Shown here: positions 1 to 8,847 of the stretch, piece by piece | Numbering within the stretch: the first letter of the stretch is position 1 | How the letters are laid out: the number at the start of each line of letters is the position of its first letter | DNA from: an uncultured Eubacteriales bacterium | GTDB lineage: Bacteria > Bacillota > Clostridia > Christensenellales > Aristaeellaceae | Assembly (NCBI GenBank): GCA_902777335.1 | Contig: CACYTF010000021.1 | Span: forward strand, 1 to 44,081 | Direction of reading: 5' to 3' | DNA: 44,081 nt | Made by a program: the position numbers and the translations under genes | Notes under the pieces: model-generated | Told to the model about the DNA's origin: nothing | Databases searched by the model: none | The model's input: only the letters and a program-made list of their open reading frames with translations

Positions 1-88
1 TTGGCTGAAAATCTACTTGCCGCTCTGTGAAGTTGCCGGCATTTGACGCTTGGTTGCCGGTTTTTGAGCGGGTTCTTCAGTGGTCTCG

Positions 89-107
89 AACCGTCCCCTA
101 TTCCATG
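89..107. repeat. Half copy of the GGGGACGG-core repeat, left of the toxin-antitoxin pair
   Basis: The 19 bases AACCGTCCCCTATTCCATG are the exact reverse complement of 857-875, so the toxin-antitoxin pair lies between inverted copies. Unlike the other copies, I see no clear hairpin arms around this one, so it may be a degraded end. The first 80 bases of the window contain no gene I can support. Confidence 0.7.
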
Positions 108-124
108 GTCTACAGTCTCTTCAA

Positions 125-529
125 TCAAACCTGTATGACGCATTTTTCATTATAGTCCGGGATGAGCGTGTCATGCGTCAGGAAAGACATGTTTTCCGCC
201 TTGGCCTGGGCAAGAAGGATCCGGTCAAAGGGATCCTTGTGGGGCCTGGCATCCTCGGAGCGAACGAGCGTTTCAAGCGCATAGACATGCTTATCCCTGA
301 TTTCAAGCTGCAGAAAACCCGCTTCCCGGCAAAAGGCGGAAAGCTCTTTGCCGGAAAACTCAATCTCATCAGGATGATTGGCATGTTTGATGGCAATCTC
401 CCAGATGGAAGCGGTGCTGTAGTAGATCACATTGTCCGGGTCCAGTATGAGCTGCCGCGCCTTCTCAGAGAGGCGTTCATCCTCGGTCAGCGTCCAGATC
501 AGCACGTGGGAGTCGAGCAAGAGGTTCAT
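125..529 (-). CDS. PIN-domain toxin (VapC-like ribonuclease)
   Basis: A 134-residue single PIN domain, the usual size for a type II toxin. The acidic residues expected of the metal-dependent ribonuclease site are visible: Asp6 in MNLLLD, Glu44 in SIWE, Asp102 in DPFDR and Asp120 near FLTHD. In the family these enzymes cut RNA, often tRNA or rRNA, when freed from their antitoxin; the target here cannot be read from sequence. The start codon overlaps the stop of the upstream antitoxin by four bases (ATGA), indicating translational coupling. The partner is of the Phd type rather than the AbrB type used by the second PIN toxin at 25674, so the two systems are not recent duplicates. Confidence 0.9.
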   Translation of the reverse strand: MNLLLDSHVLIWTLTEDERLSEKARQLILDPDNVIYYSTASIWEIAIKHANHPDEIEFSGKELSAFCREAGFLQLEIRDKHVYALETLVRSEDARPHKDPFDRILLAQAKAENMSFLTHDTLIPDYNEKCVIQV

Positions 530-765
530 AGGCGGCCTCCAAAGAGGTCGGCGATTTCATCGTTGTGCGCATCGAGGTCGGCGGGCGCTTTCAGCTTGCC
601 CTTCGCCGCGCCGATGCGCTTGGTCACAGGAACATCCGTATAGGGCATCAGCTTGACGACAGGCTTTCCATAGCGAGCGATGACGACGCTCTCTTCCTTT
701 CCGGTCTCTATCAGACGGATCAGCTTCGACAGGTCCGTCTTGGCTTCAAGGATATTGACCTGCAT
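526..765 (-). CDS. Phd/YefM-type antitoxin
   Basis: A 79-residue antitoxin beginning MQVNILEAKTDLSKLI, typical of the Phd/YefM fold: a DNA-binding N-terminal half (here including VVIARYGKPVVKLMP) followed by a variable, toxin-wrapping C-terminus. An in-frame start 24 codons upstream exists, but GGAGG lies about seven bases before the ATG at 765, which decides the start. It would neutralise the PIN toxin encoded immediately downstream and, as usual for the family, repress its own promoter. The stop overlaps the toxin start. Identity as an antitoxin is firm from sequence and position; the operator is not obvious. Confidence 0.88.
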   Translation of the reverse strand: MQVNILEAKTDLSKLIRLIETGKEESVVIARYGKPVVKLMPYTDVPVTKRIGAAKGKLKAPADLDAHNDEIADLFGGRL

Positions 766-816
766 CGTGACACCTCCAATCATGGTCAGAATGGGAATGC
801 GGGTCTTCCTGTCTAT

Positions 817-845
817 ATTATAATCGAATCGAGGCAAATATACAA
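817..845 (-). promoter_or_regulatory. Predicted promoter of the Phd/PIN pair
   Basis: On the minus strand TATAAT (817-822) is preceded at 17 bases by TTGTAT (840-845). The -10 is consensus and the -35 weak, as expected for an autorepressed promoter. It begins only about 12 bases downstream of the repeat at 857. Confidence 0.55.
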
Positions 846-856
846 TAGAGTTCTTA

Positions 857-920
857 CATGGAATAGGGGACGGTTTCTCATTCCACTTCTAAAGTGAGAT
901 GAGGAACCGTCCCCTATCTC
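857..920. repeat. Double-hairpin GGGGACGG-core repeat
   Basis: Two small hairpins: GGAAT-ATTCC arms around GGGGACGGTTTCTC (860-884), and GAGAT-ATCTC arms around GAGGAACCGTCCCCT (896-920). The cores are inverted with respect to each other, so the whole can also fold as one larger stem. The right hairpin supplies the TGA stop of the GH5 gene (919-921). The same core recurs at six other places in this window. Confidence 0.8.
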
Positions 921-2097
921 ATTTTCCGTATCGCATCAGCGCCTCGACGATTTGCGGGTACGGCCAGGTGCAGTCGGCGCGGTTGAGCAGGCCGAAGCGC
1001 TCGCCGTTTCCGGTGAAGGCGTTGTTGTCCCACCAGCAGCAGGGGATGTTGCGGCTGTGGGCGGCGGAGGCGTACCAGGCGGCGAAGTCCACGCGGGCCT
1101 GGGTGTTGCCGTTCTTGTCCCGCGCGCCGAACTCGCCGATGACCACCGGGATGCCGTTGGCAATGTACTTCCTGTACAAATCGTTCATGAACGTGCCGAT
1201 CTCGCTGGTCTGCACGCCGGGCGTGAGGCTGAAGGCGTCGGTGCCGTCGTCCTGCAGGGCGAAGCTGTAGGGGGTGTAGGCGTGCACCGACAGTATGATC
1301 CGGTTGTCCGCGCTGTCCTCGGGCATGCGGAACAGGTCCGTCAGCACGCCCTTGGGCGCGGCATCGTAGCCGGGCACCATCAGGTAGCGGTCGGCGTTGT
1401 TGCCGCCGGCGGCGCGCACGGTGTCCACGAAGGCCTGGTTCAGCCTGTTGATGCACTCGGCGGCCTCGCGGCAGTCGGGGTTGTTCTCGTCCAGCCACCA
1501 CTCCCAGTCGGTGCCCTTCTGGCGCGGTTCGTTCATCGACTCGAAGATCAGCTTCTCGCCGTAGCCCTGAAAGCGCTCGGCCAGCTGGGCCCAGACGCGG
1601 CGGATGTAGCGCTCGGAGGTCTCGTAGCAGGCCTCGGAGGGGTAGAAGAAGTCCGGGGACTCGTCGTGGTGGATGTTCAGTATGACGGTCATGTCCCGGC
1701 TCAGGGCCCAGTCCGCCACCTCTTGCACCCGGTCCAGCCAGGGCGCGCTGATGGTGAAGTCTTCGTCCACGTGGTTGTGCCAGGACACCGGCAGCCGCAG
1801 TGTGGTAAAGCCCGCGGCGCGCACGGCGTCGATCATGGCCTCGGTGGTCTTCACGCCGCACCAGTAGCCCTCAATGGCCATCTCGTCGCCGCCGCCCTCG
1901 CGGACGGCGTCGAAGGTGTTGCCCAGGTTCCAGCCCACGCCCATTTGGCGCAGGAAGGCCATGGCTTCGTTGTCCGGGATCTCACAGACATAGGGCGCGA
2001 TTTCGGGCACGGTGATGTCGCCTCCTTGTTCGGCTGTGGCGGGGAGGATCGCCAGCAGAAATGCCAGCGTCAGAAGCAGTGCGCGATGCAGTTTCAT
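919..2097 (-). CDS. Secreted GH5 endoglucanase, probably subfamily 4
   Basis: A 392-residue glycoside hydrolase family 5 enzyme with an N-terminal signal peptide (likely cleaved after residue 23, ATA-EQ). Family landmarks in order: GWNLGNTFDA, RLPVSW, ILNIHHD, FESMNEPR with the acid/base Glu near residue 190, VHAYTPY, and VIGEFGA with the nucleophile Glu near 322, then WWDN. The pattern resembles GH5_4, which cleaves beta-1,4-glucans and often xyloglucan; substrate is inference. No binding module or anchor is fused to it. It is last in the sugar-uptake operon, 80 bases after the binding protein. A GTG three codons upstream is possible, but GGAG is ten bases before the ATG at 2097 and too close to the GTG. 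The stop codon lies in the repeat at 896-920. Confidence 0.92.
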   Translation of the reverse strand: MKLHRALLLTLAFLLAILPATAEQGGDITVPEIAPYVCEIPDNEAMAFLRQMGVGWNLGNTFDAVREGGGDEMAIEGYWCGVKTTEAMIDAVRAAGFTTLRLPVSWHNHVDEDFTISAPWLDRVQEVADWALSRDMTVILNIHHDESPDFFYPSEACYETSERYIRRVWAQLAERFQGYGEKLIFESMNEPRQKGTDWEWWLDENNPDCREAAECINRLNQAFVDTVRAAGGNNADRYLMVPGYDAAPKGVLTDLFRMPEDSADNRIILSVHAYTPYSFALQDDGTDAFSLTPGVQTSEIGTFMNDLYRKYIANGIPVVIGEFGARDKNGNTQARVDFAAWYASAAHSRNIPCCWWDNNAFTGNGERFGLLNRADCTWPYPQIVEALMRYGK

Positions 2098-2124
2098 GTG
2101 TTTCACGCTCCAATACAGGGGTCA

Positions 2125-2154
2125 GGGGCCGCGGCGCGCACGCGCCGCGGCCCC
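2125..2154. terminator. GC-rich hairpin between binding protein and GH5 gene
   Basis: A perfect inverted repeat of 13-14 base pairs (GGGGCCGCGGCGCG and complement) with a tiny loop and no U-run. It sits between the solute-binding protein and the GH5 gene. Such hairpins after binding-protein genes usually stabilise the upstream message or partly terminate transcription; that role is inferred. Confidence 0.6.
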
Positions 2155-2179
2155 CGGGGTCGTATCGTATTGCGGTGGA

Positions 2180-3532
2180 TTACTTGCCGTTGAAGGTGTC
2201 GATCAGGCCCTGCCAGACGGGCGTCTTGGCCTCCAGCAGCTCGGCCGGGGTGCTGCCGCCCAGGCTCCACAGGTAATCCTGGCCCTCGACGTCGTTGATC
2301 GAGCCGATGTACAGGCAGGCGTCGGAGGCGCTGTGATCGGCCTCACGCAGCATGGCGTAGGTCTCGTCCACGGCGCGGTCGTCGGTGAAGTTGTACTTGT
2401 TGCCGATCCAGGCGTCCTCGTCGTCATAGCCCGGGGTGGCCGCGGACCACAGCTTGTAGATGTAGGCCAGCTTGTTCACGGTGTCGTCGTCATACACGTT
2501 GGGGATGACGGTGATGTTGTCACTGATGATATGCACGTAGGTGTCGCCCTTCGGGCCCACGGGGAAGGCCACGCAGCCCCACTCGTCGGCCATGTCGCTC
2601 ATCTCGGAGTTGTCGTTGAAGCCGCCGTAGGTCTGGTACATGTAGAAGCCGCAGAAGCCCTGCTTCCAGGCCTCCTTGTAGTAATCCCAGCTGCCGTCGG
2701 CGGGCTGCTGATAGCCGTAGGTGTTCCAGATGTCCTTGGCCCAGGCCAGGGCTTCCAGCGTCTCATCGCTGCCCGCGGTGATCTCCAGCTCGCCGGCGTC
2801 GTTGAAGCCGAAGAAGCTGCCGCCGTTGGCGAACACGGCCACGCGGTACATGTCGACGTTGGAGCCGGTCATGCCGTAGATGTCGATGACGCCGTCGTTG
2901 TCGGTATCCTTCTGGATCTGCTTCAGCATGGTCTCGAAGGCTTCCCAGGTCCAGGTGCCGTCGGCCTGCATGTCATAGATGGTGTTCCAGTCGATGCCGG
3001 CCTCTTCGAGGACGCGCTTGTTGAAGTACAGGCACTGACGGGGCTCGGAATGGCCGGTGGCCACGCCGTAGACATCGCCGCCCTTGGTCATGAAGGCCAC
3101 GTCGCCGGCGTTCCACTGCTCGTCGGACAGGTCGATCAGGTCACGCCCGTTCCACTTGGCCAGCAGATCGTTGCTCATGGGGCCGCCCACGAAATCCGGG
3201 GGCAGGATGTACAGGCACAGGGTGCCGTCGGGCGCGGTGCAGAAGTTGGTCAGCTCGGTCACGTTGCTGCCCCAGTCGCCCTTGGCGATCTGATGGATCT
3301 CGCAGTTGTAGGTGCTCATGATCCAGTCGCGATAATCGTACTGGGCCTGCTCTTCCTCGGTGGGGTCGGTCTTGCGCTCGTCGCTGGCGGTCCAGTAGTC
3401 GTAGACGTAGATGGTGGCGCCGCCAAAGTCGATGCCGTCCACAACCTCGGGATACGCCGCCTCTTCCGCCAGAGCGGCGGTGCAGGCCAGCAGCATCAGC
3501 GCAGCCAGGATCAGTGCCAACAGTTTCTTCAT
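2180..3532 (-). CDS. Extracellular sugar-binding protein (ABC, family 1)
   Basis: A 450-residue binding protein with a basic, hydrophobic N-terminus and LLAC at residues 14-17. LLAC could be a lipobox, but ALA-EE at about residue 22 would also suit normal signal cleavage. The mature part has the family-1 layout, with typical segments YFNKRVLEEAGIDW, TWTWEAFETML and aromatic-rich Trp/Tyr stretches expected at a sugar site. AGGAGG lies eight bases before the ATG. It is encoded directly after the permease pair at 3598-5584 and before the GH5 glucanase, so it probably delivers the glucanase products to those permeases. Exact ligand unknown. Confidence 0.9.
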   Translation of the reverse strand: MKKLLALILAALMLLACTAALAEEAAYPEVVDGIDFGGATIYVYDYWTASDERKTDPTEEEQAQYDYRDWIMSTYNCEIHQIAKGDWGSNVTELTNFCTAPDGTLCLYILPPDFVGGPMSNDLLAKWNGRDLIDLSDEQWNAGDVAFMTKGGDVYGVATGHSEPRQCLYFNKRVLEEAGIDWNTIYDMQADGTWTWEAFETMLKQIQKDTDNDGVIDIYGMTGSNVDMYRVAVFANGGSFFGFNDAGELEITAGSDETLEALAWAKDIWNTYGYQQPADGSWDYYKEAWKQGFCGFYMYQTYGGFNDNSEMSDMADEWGCVAFPVGPKGDTYVHIISDNITVIPNVYDDDTVNKLAYIYKLWSAATPGYDDEDAWIGNKYNFTDDRAVDETYAMLREADHSASDACLYIGSINDVEGQDYLWSLGGSTPAELLEAKTPVWQGLIDTFNGK

Positions 3533-3597
3533 GTGTCTTACCTCCTAAAAATGTTGTTATAGCTACACGCACACTGTGCGTACAGTTACCAGTTATC

Positions 3598-4605
3598 TTA
3601 TTCCTTGCTTCCCGTCATCACGATGCTCTGCACGAAGGTCTTCTGGGTGAACACGTACAGCACGATCAGCGGGACGCAGCACACCAGCACGCCGATGGAG
3701 ATCAGCTGCTGCTGGCGGCCCGCCGGCACGATCACCGGCACGTCGGAGTTGCTGGAGAAGTAGCGGCCCATGCGGGACACGATGGTGGACAGCTGCGTGG
3801 AGTAGATGGACATGGACGACAGGAAGTTGCGGGTGTAGAACAGGTCCGTCCACTGCCACACGAACGAGAACAGGAAGCAGCTGAGGATCACCGGCACGGC
3901 GTCGGGCAGCATGATGCGCACGAAGGTGTGCAGCGTGTTGCAGCCGTCCATGTAGGCGGCCTCCTCCAGGGCCTTGGGCACGCTGCGGAAGTACTGGCGC
4001 AGCATGTAGATGTACAGGCCGTTCTTCAGGCCCATGCAGGTGGCGCTCATCAGCGCGTAAGGCAGAAACGAGCCGTGCAGGTTGACGGATTTGCCCGTGA
4101 AGCGCCGGAACAGGCCCAGGATGTCGAAGTTGGCGAAGTTCATGTACAGGGCCGTGGCGATGGTCTGGGGCGGGATCACGATCAGCGCCACCACGCAGCC
4201 GAACCACAGCTTCTTCAGCGGGAAGTCGTAGCGGGCGAAGCCGTAGCCCACCAGCGTGCAGGCCGCCACCTGCAGCACCGACACCACGAAGGCGGTCCAC
4301 ACGGTGTTCAGCATGCTGCGGGGGAAGTCCGTCAGCTCGAACACGATGCGGTAGTTTTCCAGCGTGGGGGTCCGGGGCAGCAGCACCACCGTGGAGTCGT
4401 ACAGGTCCTTTTCCGCCATCAGGCTGGTGCCCAGGCGGGTCAGAAGCGGCTGTATGATCATGAAGCAAAGCCCGAACAACAGGAGCCCCCGCACGATGGA
4501 GATCGTCCAGGCCTTGGCCTTGTTGCGCACCAGCGCGCCGCCGCTGGCCCGGTTGAGCGCCCAAAAGCCCATGTGGTCCGCGTCGCGCGTCCGCTTATTC
4601 TTCAT
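3598..4605 (-). CDS. Sugar ABC transporter permease, MalG type
   Basis: A 335-residue inner-membrane permease with about six membrane segments and the cytoplasmic EAA loop, seen here as EEAAYMDGCNTLHTFVRIMLP, which docks on the ATPase. It starts with MKNKRTRDADHMGFW, and its first 11 bases overlap the end of the preceding permease gene, so the two are translationally coupled and form the usual heterodimer. The binding protein follows after 65 bases. No ATPase is encoded in this operon; the UgpC-type ATPase at 41549 is a candidate energiser. Confidence 0.92.
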   Translation of the reverse strand: MKNKRTRDADHMGFWALNRASGGALVRNKAKAWTISIVRGLLLFGLCFMIIQPLLTRLGTSLMAEKDLYDSTVVLLPRTPTLENYRIVFELTDFPRSMLNTVWTAFVVSVLQVAACTLVGYGFARYDFPLKKLWFGCVVALIVIPPQTIATALYMNFANFDILGLFRRFTGKSVNLHGSFLPYALMSATCMGLKNGLYIYMLRQYFRSVPKALEEAAYMDGCNTLHTFVRIMLPDAVPVILSCFLFSFVWQWTDLFYTRNFLSSMSIYSTQLSTIVSRMGRYFSSNSDVPVIVPAGRQQQLISIGVLVCCVPLIVLYVFTQKTFVQSIVMTGSKE

Positions 4606-5584
4606 AGTAGTGCACCCCCTTGGAGATGACGAACGAGGTGACGGCGATGAACAGCAGCGCCACGCCGAAGTAGATCCAGCTCATGGCGGCGCTCTCGCCG
4701 AAGCGGAACTGGCTGTACATGACCTCGTTGATGCGCTCCATGACCTTGTTGTCGTTCTTCATGAAGAAGTCGATGATCGTGTAGATGCAGTTGACCAGCA
4801 GCAGCGGGCTGACCATCGGGAAGGTGATCTTCCAGAAGGCCTCCCAGCCGGTGCAGCCCTCCACGTCCGCCGCCTCGTACAGCGACGGGGAGATGGCGCC
4901 GAAGCCGGTCAGAAACACGATGATCTGTATGCCGCTGGACATGACGATGTCGTAGATGGAGTCGATCATCTGGAACAGTATCCTGAAGAGGCCGCCGCCC
5001 ACGCCGGACACGCTCAGAAGGTTCTGCAGCGCCGCCGACAGATTGATGCCGGAGGAGTTGGCCACCTCCTGGGAGATGCCCTGCATCATGTTGTAGAACT
5101 CGTTCTGCGATTCGATGCCCGGCAGCACGCCCGAGGACAGTATCACCGGCAGGAAGAATATGGCCCTGGCCAGCGTGCGGCCCTTGAACTTCTGGTTCAG
5201 CAGCACCGCCACCACGAAGCTGAGCGCCAGCGTGGCCAGCACGTTCACGGCCATGCGGCCGATCTCCTCCACCAGGCGCTTGTTGAAGTAGGGGTCGACG
5301 CTCAGCGCGTACTGGTAGTTGGCAAAGCCGATGAAGGTCTGGGAGTAGCCCTCGCCGGACTTCAGCTGTATGCTGCACAGGCTCATCACCAGCGACTGGC
5401 AAAGCGGCCGCACCATGAACACCAGGAAGCCGATGATGAAGGGCAGTATGAACATCACGCCCTGGCGCGCCTTGCGCGAGCGCATGGTGCCGTAGGTGGC
5501 GTTGCCCGGTATGAACGAGAGCAGCCCCTCCCGGAAGCTCCACTTGCCGGGCCGGTAGGTCTTGATCTTATTGTTCGCGGCCAT
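4595..5584 (-). CDS. Sugar ABC transporter permease, MalF/LplB type
   Basis: A 329-residue permease with a cytoplasmic N-terminus, a first membrane segment near residues 43-65 and the EAA loop YEAADVEGCTGWEAFWKITFP. There is a longer-than-usual extracytoplasmic region rich in Asn/Ser between the third and fourth segments (about residues 155-200). The ATG overlaps the TAA of the DUF5696 gene by one base (TAATG). It pairs with the MalG-type gene that it overlaps downstream. Confidence 0.92.
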   Translation of the reverse strand: MAANNKIKTYRPGKWSFREGLLSFIPGNATYGTMRSRKARQGVMFILPFIIGFLVFMVRPLCQSLVMSLCSIQLKSGEGYSQTFIGFANYQYALSVDPYFNKRLVEEIGRMAVNVLATLALSFVVAVLLNQKFKGRTLARAIFFLPVILSSGVLPGIESQNEFYNMMQGISQEVANSSGINLSAALQNLLSVSGVGGGLFRILFQMIDSIYDIVMSSGIQIIVFLTGFGAISPSLYEAADVEGCTGWEAFWKITFPMVSPLLLVNCIYTIIDFFMKNDNKVMERINEVMYSQFRFGESAAMSWIYFGVALLFIAVTSFVISKGVHYYEE

Positions 5585-8160
5585 TATCGATCCCCTCCCG
5601 TCACCAGGTAGCTGCGGGCGGGAACCGTCACGCCGCCCAGGCGGCAGTCCGCCTCGGTGTAGTTGACCAGCACCTGCCTGCCGCCCTCGTAGGTCGTGAC
5701 GGCCACGCCGTCGGCGGGCTGCTCGTGGTTCACGATGCGCGCCCGGTTCAGGCCCGCCATGTCGCGCTGGTAGGCGGCGATCAGCGCGGAAGCCTCATCC
5801 CGCCAGGCGCTCCAGGACGCGCCGAAGTAGCCGGAGTACCAGGAATCCTGCAGCGCCTGGGCGTCCTTGGCCATGAAGGTGAAGTTCAGCCCGGCGCCGT
5901 ACTCGGCGCAGCGCAGCAGCTCTTCCTGCCAGTCGTCCGCCAGGTTGATCGCCTGGCCGGTGTAGTCCACCGCCCCGTGCAGGGCGATCTGGTAGAAGGG
6001 CACGTTCCGGTCGATGATCGAGTACTCGGTGCCCTGCAGGTTCATGTCGGTCACCAGGTCCGCGTAGGGCAGCGCGTAGTCATAGCCGCGCTTGATCGTC
6101 ACGCGCTGGCCGGCCTCGCGGGCCTTCTTCAGGGCCTGGACGTTCAGCGCCAGCACCTGCTCGCGGGTGGTGGTGTTCTTCGGGTTGTAGTTGCCGGACA
6201 GCAGGCTGCCGATGTCGCGGAAGGCCACGCCCGGCGCGCCCAGCCGCTTCAGCGCCGCGATCAGCGCGTCGGCCCGGTCCGCGGCGTAGTGGGGCTCCGC
6301 CAGGTAGTAGGGCGCCTGCTCGTCGTCCATCTGGTACCACACCGGGGAATAGGGGTTCATGACCACCTGCTCCAGCGTGGTGAAGCGCGCCGCGTCGCGG
6401 AAGGGCAAGAAGCCCTGCAGCAGCCCGCTGCGGTACGCGAAGCAGCTGATGCCGTCGAAGGCCAGCGCCGCGCCCTTGTCCTTCGCCGCGGCGATCAGGG
6501 CCTTCATGCCCTTTTCGCCGCCCAGCTGCCGGAGCACCTTCACCCGGGTCAGCACCTTCTGGCGCACGCCGCCGTTGCACCAGCCGGAGAAGCGCACGTT
6601 CAGGTTCTGAACGCCGCCGCCGGTCAGCTCGCCGATGATCCGCTCCGCGTCGGAGAAGGTGGTGGCCGGGATCAGGGAATCCACCGGCATGCCCAGCTTC
6701 ACGACCTTCTTGTCGAAGGCGCCCAGCAGCTCCACGTTCACGGGCATGGCCTCGGAGGCCTGCCGCCCGGCCAGCTCCGGGTATTGCTGGCGCAGGTAGT
6801 CGCCGTAGGCGGCGGCCATGTCCACGTAGCTGTCGCTGTCCACGAAGCGGTAGCGCTGCACGATGGTGTCCTCGGGCAGCTGCTTTTCAAACATGTACAC
6901 CAGGCGCGCCGTCTTGGCCGACACGTTGTAGCGGTCGCTGTGCAGCACGTTGTACTTGGCGCACACCCAGTTGTAGCTGTTGTAGCGCAGGCTGATGTCC
7001 GCCTGCACGCCGCCGTAGGAAGGCGCGCCCTCCATGATGCAGATGAAGGAACCGCCGTTCTTGGTCATGCCGAACACCGGGAAGGCGTTCTCGGTCTCGC
7101 TGACGGCCTCGGTGCGCTCGCTGCCGTAGTCCCAGCCGTACATGTTGGCGTAGTAGCTGTTCTGGTTGAGCTTGCCGTTGTTGTAGTTGATCAGCGCGCC
7201 GCCGCCCTCGGGGATCAGCATGAAGCCCTCTTCGTCCACGCCCGCCGCGCCGAACATCGGCAGCACGGTCAGATAGGTGATCGGGTACTCGGCGCGGTAG
7301 CGGATGTCCTGATAGGGCACCTCCACCAGGAAGTCGCCGCCCTCCAGGCGGTAGTTCACGGTGACGTTGAACACCGGGCTGTCGTTCTCCTTCGCCCCGG
7401 CCACCCACTGCTGGTCCAGCTCGTAGTCCTCCTGGGTGTAGCCGGCGGCCTCGAAGTAGCCGGCGGTCTTGGCCTTGTTGTTCTCGGAGGTGTCCGCCTT
7501 CAGCACGTACAGCTCCTGCTCCGCCAGCGCCGGGTACAGAGAGAGCAGCTCGTCCCGGTTGTCCAGCGTGGCCACCTTGTCGGGCTTGTACAGCGTGTAC
7601 ACGCCCTTGACCTTCTTGGCGTCCTTCTTGCTCATGGCGTCGGTGAAGGCGGTGAACCGCTCCACCGTGGTGGCCACCGGCAGCAGATACACCTTTTCGA
7701 TCTTGCCCACCGAATAGGTGACGCTCACGGTGTTCTCGTCGGGCTGGGACACGCTGTAGGTGCCGTTCTTGATGGAGTAGGCGTAGTTGTTGAAGTCGAT
7801 GACGCCGCTGGCCGAGGAGTAGGTGACGATCAGCGTGGACTGCAGCGTGTCCTTGTTGGTGGACACGGCCACGGCGTCCTTCGCGGCGTCCGCGGGGTTG
7901 GACAGCCACTCGCGCCCGGTGGCCTTCTCGGTCAGCTTAAAGGCGGTGGTGGCGGGGTCCAGCTCAAAGCGCAGCGCGTCGTTTTCCAGCGCCAGGGGCT
8001 TCGCGTCGCCCTCATAGTACGAGATCACCGGCGCCTCCACGGTCTCGTCGGCCTGGGGCGCGTACAGCGGTATGCCCACGAACACCACCAGGGCGGCGAC
8101 GGCGGCCAGCGCGATGATCCAGGGGATCAATCGCTTCAGCAGGGAATCCTTTTTCTGCAT
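5584..8160 (-). CDS. DUF5696-type membrane-anchored protein
   Basis: An 858-residue protein with a short basic N-terminus, one membrane segment (about residues 10-31) and a large outside domain. The first half looks beta-rich (ENDALRFELDPATTAFKLTEKATGREW), the second half alpha/beta and suggestive of a glycosidase-like barrel. I recognise it as resembling DUF5696 proteins, commonly encoded beside sugar ABC transporters in Firmicutes; no activity is established to my knowledge. Candidate acidic residues are present, but I cannot assign a catalytic pair. It lies between the YIP1-like gene and the second permease pair, consistent with a surface role in glycan capture or trimming. Confidence 0.8.
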   Translation of the reverse strand: MQKKDSLLKRLIPWIIALAAVAALVVFVGIPLYAPQADETVEAPVISYYEGDAKPLALENDALRFELDPATTAFKLTEKATGREWLSNPADAAKDAVAVSTNKDTLQSTLIVTYSSASGVIDFNNYAYSIKNGTYSVSQPDENTVSVTYSVGKIEKVYLLPVATTVERFTAFTDAMSKKDAKKVKGVYTLYKPDKVATLDNRDELLSLYPALAEQELYVLKADTSENNKAKTAGYFEAAGYTQEDYELDQQWVAGAKENDSPVFNVTVNYRLEGGDFLVEVPYQDIRYRAEYPITYLTVLPMFGAAGVDEEGFMLIPEGGGALINYNNGKLNQNSYYANMYGWDYGSERTEAVSETENAFPVFGMTKNGGSFICIMEGAPSYGGVQADISLRYNSYNWVCAKYNVLHSDRYNVSAKTARLVYMFEKQLPEDTIVQRYRFVDSDSYVDMAAAYGDYLRQQYPELAGRQASEAMPVNVELLGAFDKKVVKLGMPVDSLIPATTFSDAERIIGELTGGGVQNLNVRFSGWCNGGVRQKVLTRVKVLRQLGGEKGMKALIAAAKDKGAALAFDGISCFAYRSGLLQGFLPFRDAARFTTLEQVVMNPYSPVWYQMDDEQAPYYLAEPHYAADRADALIAALKRLGAPGVAFRDIGSLLSGNYNPKNTTTREQVLALNVQALKKAREAGQRVTIKRGYDYALPYADLVTDMNLQGTEYSIIDRNVPFYQIALHGAVDYTGQAINLADDWQEELLRCAEYGAGLNFTFMAKDAQALQDSWYSGYFGASWSAWRDEASALIAAYQRDMAGLNRARIVNHEQPADGVAVTTYEGGRQVLVNYTEADCRLGGVTVPARSYLVTGGDR

Positions 8161-8175
8161 CTATGATCGCCCCCC

Positions 8176-8847
8176 TCAATACAGCCTGAACACGATCTCG
8201 CGGTACAGGGACACGAAGTAGCTCACCGCGTCGCTCAGCAGGCTGAAGAACACCAGCATCAGGAACATGATGATCATGGCCCCGATCACGGTGGCCACCA
8301 GGAAGATCACGGTCTTGCCCGCGCTGTAGTCGTGCACCTGCATCAGCCCCACGAACACCAGCCCCAGGCTCCAGATCACCGAGATGCCCGCCAGCACCGT
8401 GTAGTAGGCGTACTCGTCGAAGGAGATCATGTGGCTCAGCAGCACCAGCGGCAGCTGGATCAGTATGAACGGCACCAGCGCGTAGCACATGGCCATGTAG
8501 ATGTCCTGGAAGCGCCCCTTGCCGTCAAACAGCGTGCTCAGGCCCCAGTTGGCGATGCACAGTATCAGAAACGGCAGCAGGAGCGAGCCGCACTGCTCGT
8601 AGATGTTGATGTACTGCAGCGGCGCGCTGATGAACTGGAAGTTCGTGCACATCAGCCGCAGCACCCAGGTCAGCAGGAACAGGCCCAGGAACGTGTGGGC
8701 CGCGGCCAGCGTGCCGCGCTTTTCGTGGCTCAGGTCCCAGAAGCCGTCGAACGGGTGGAATATGACGTAGGTGCCGTACTTCAGCGACGCCAGATAGCGC
8801 TTCCAGCCCGTGTTACGATCCAAAGCCGGCGCTCTTTCTGCGCTCAT
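8176..8847 (-). CDS. YIP1-family integral membrane protein
   Basis: A 223-residue protein with a cytoplasmic N-terminus bearing the family-like segment HPFDGFWDLSHEKRG, then about five membrane segments (roughly residues 47-65, 88-106, 122-140, 146-167 and 180-205). This fits the bacterial YIP1/YIF1-like families, whose role is unknown. The start overlaps the last 35 bases of the NHL-repeat gene, so the two are coupled. Repeated placement in a sugar operon suggests an accessory membrane partner of the NHL and DUF5696 proteins; this is inference. Confidence 0.8.
   Translation of the reverse strand: MSAERAPALDRNTGWKRYLASLKYGTYVIFHPFDGFWDLSHEKRGTLAAAHTFLGLFLLTWVLRLMCTNFQFISAPLQYINIYEQCGSLLLPFLILCIANWGLSTLFDGKGRFQDIYMAMCYALVPFILIQLPLVLLSHMISFDEYAYYTVLAGISVIWSLGLVFVGLMQVHDYSAGKTVIFLVATVIGAMIIMFLMLVFFSLLSDAVSYFVSLYREIVFRLY

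Noticed and set aside
5725..8166. An 813-codon open frame on the plus strand
   Set aside because: It is antisense to the DUF5696 gene and rich in His, Val, Gly and Arg with no domain pattern. It results from GC-rich third positions and has no ribosome site.
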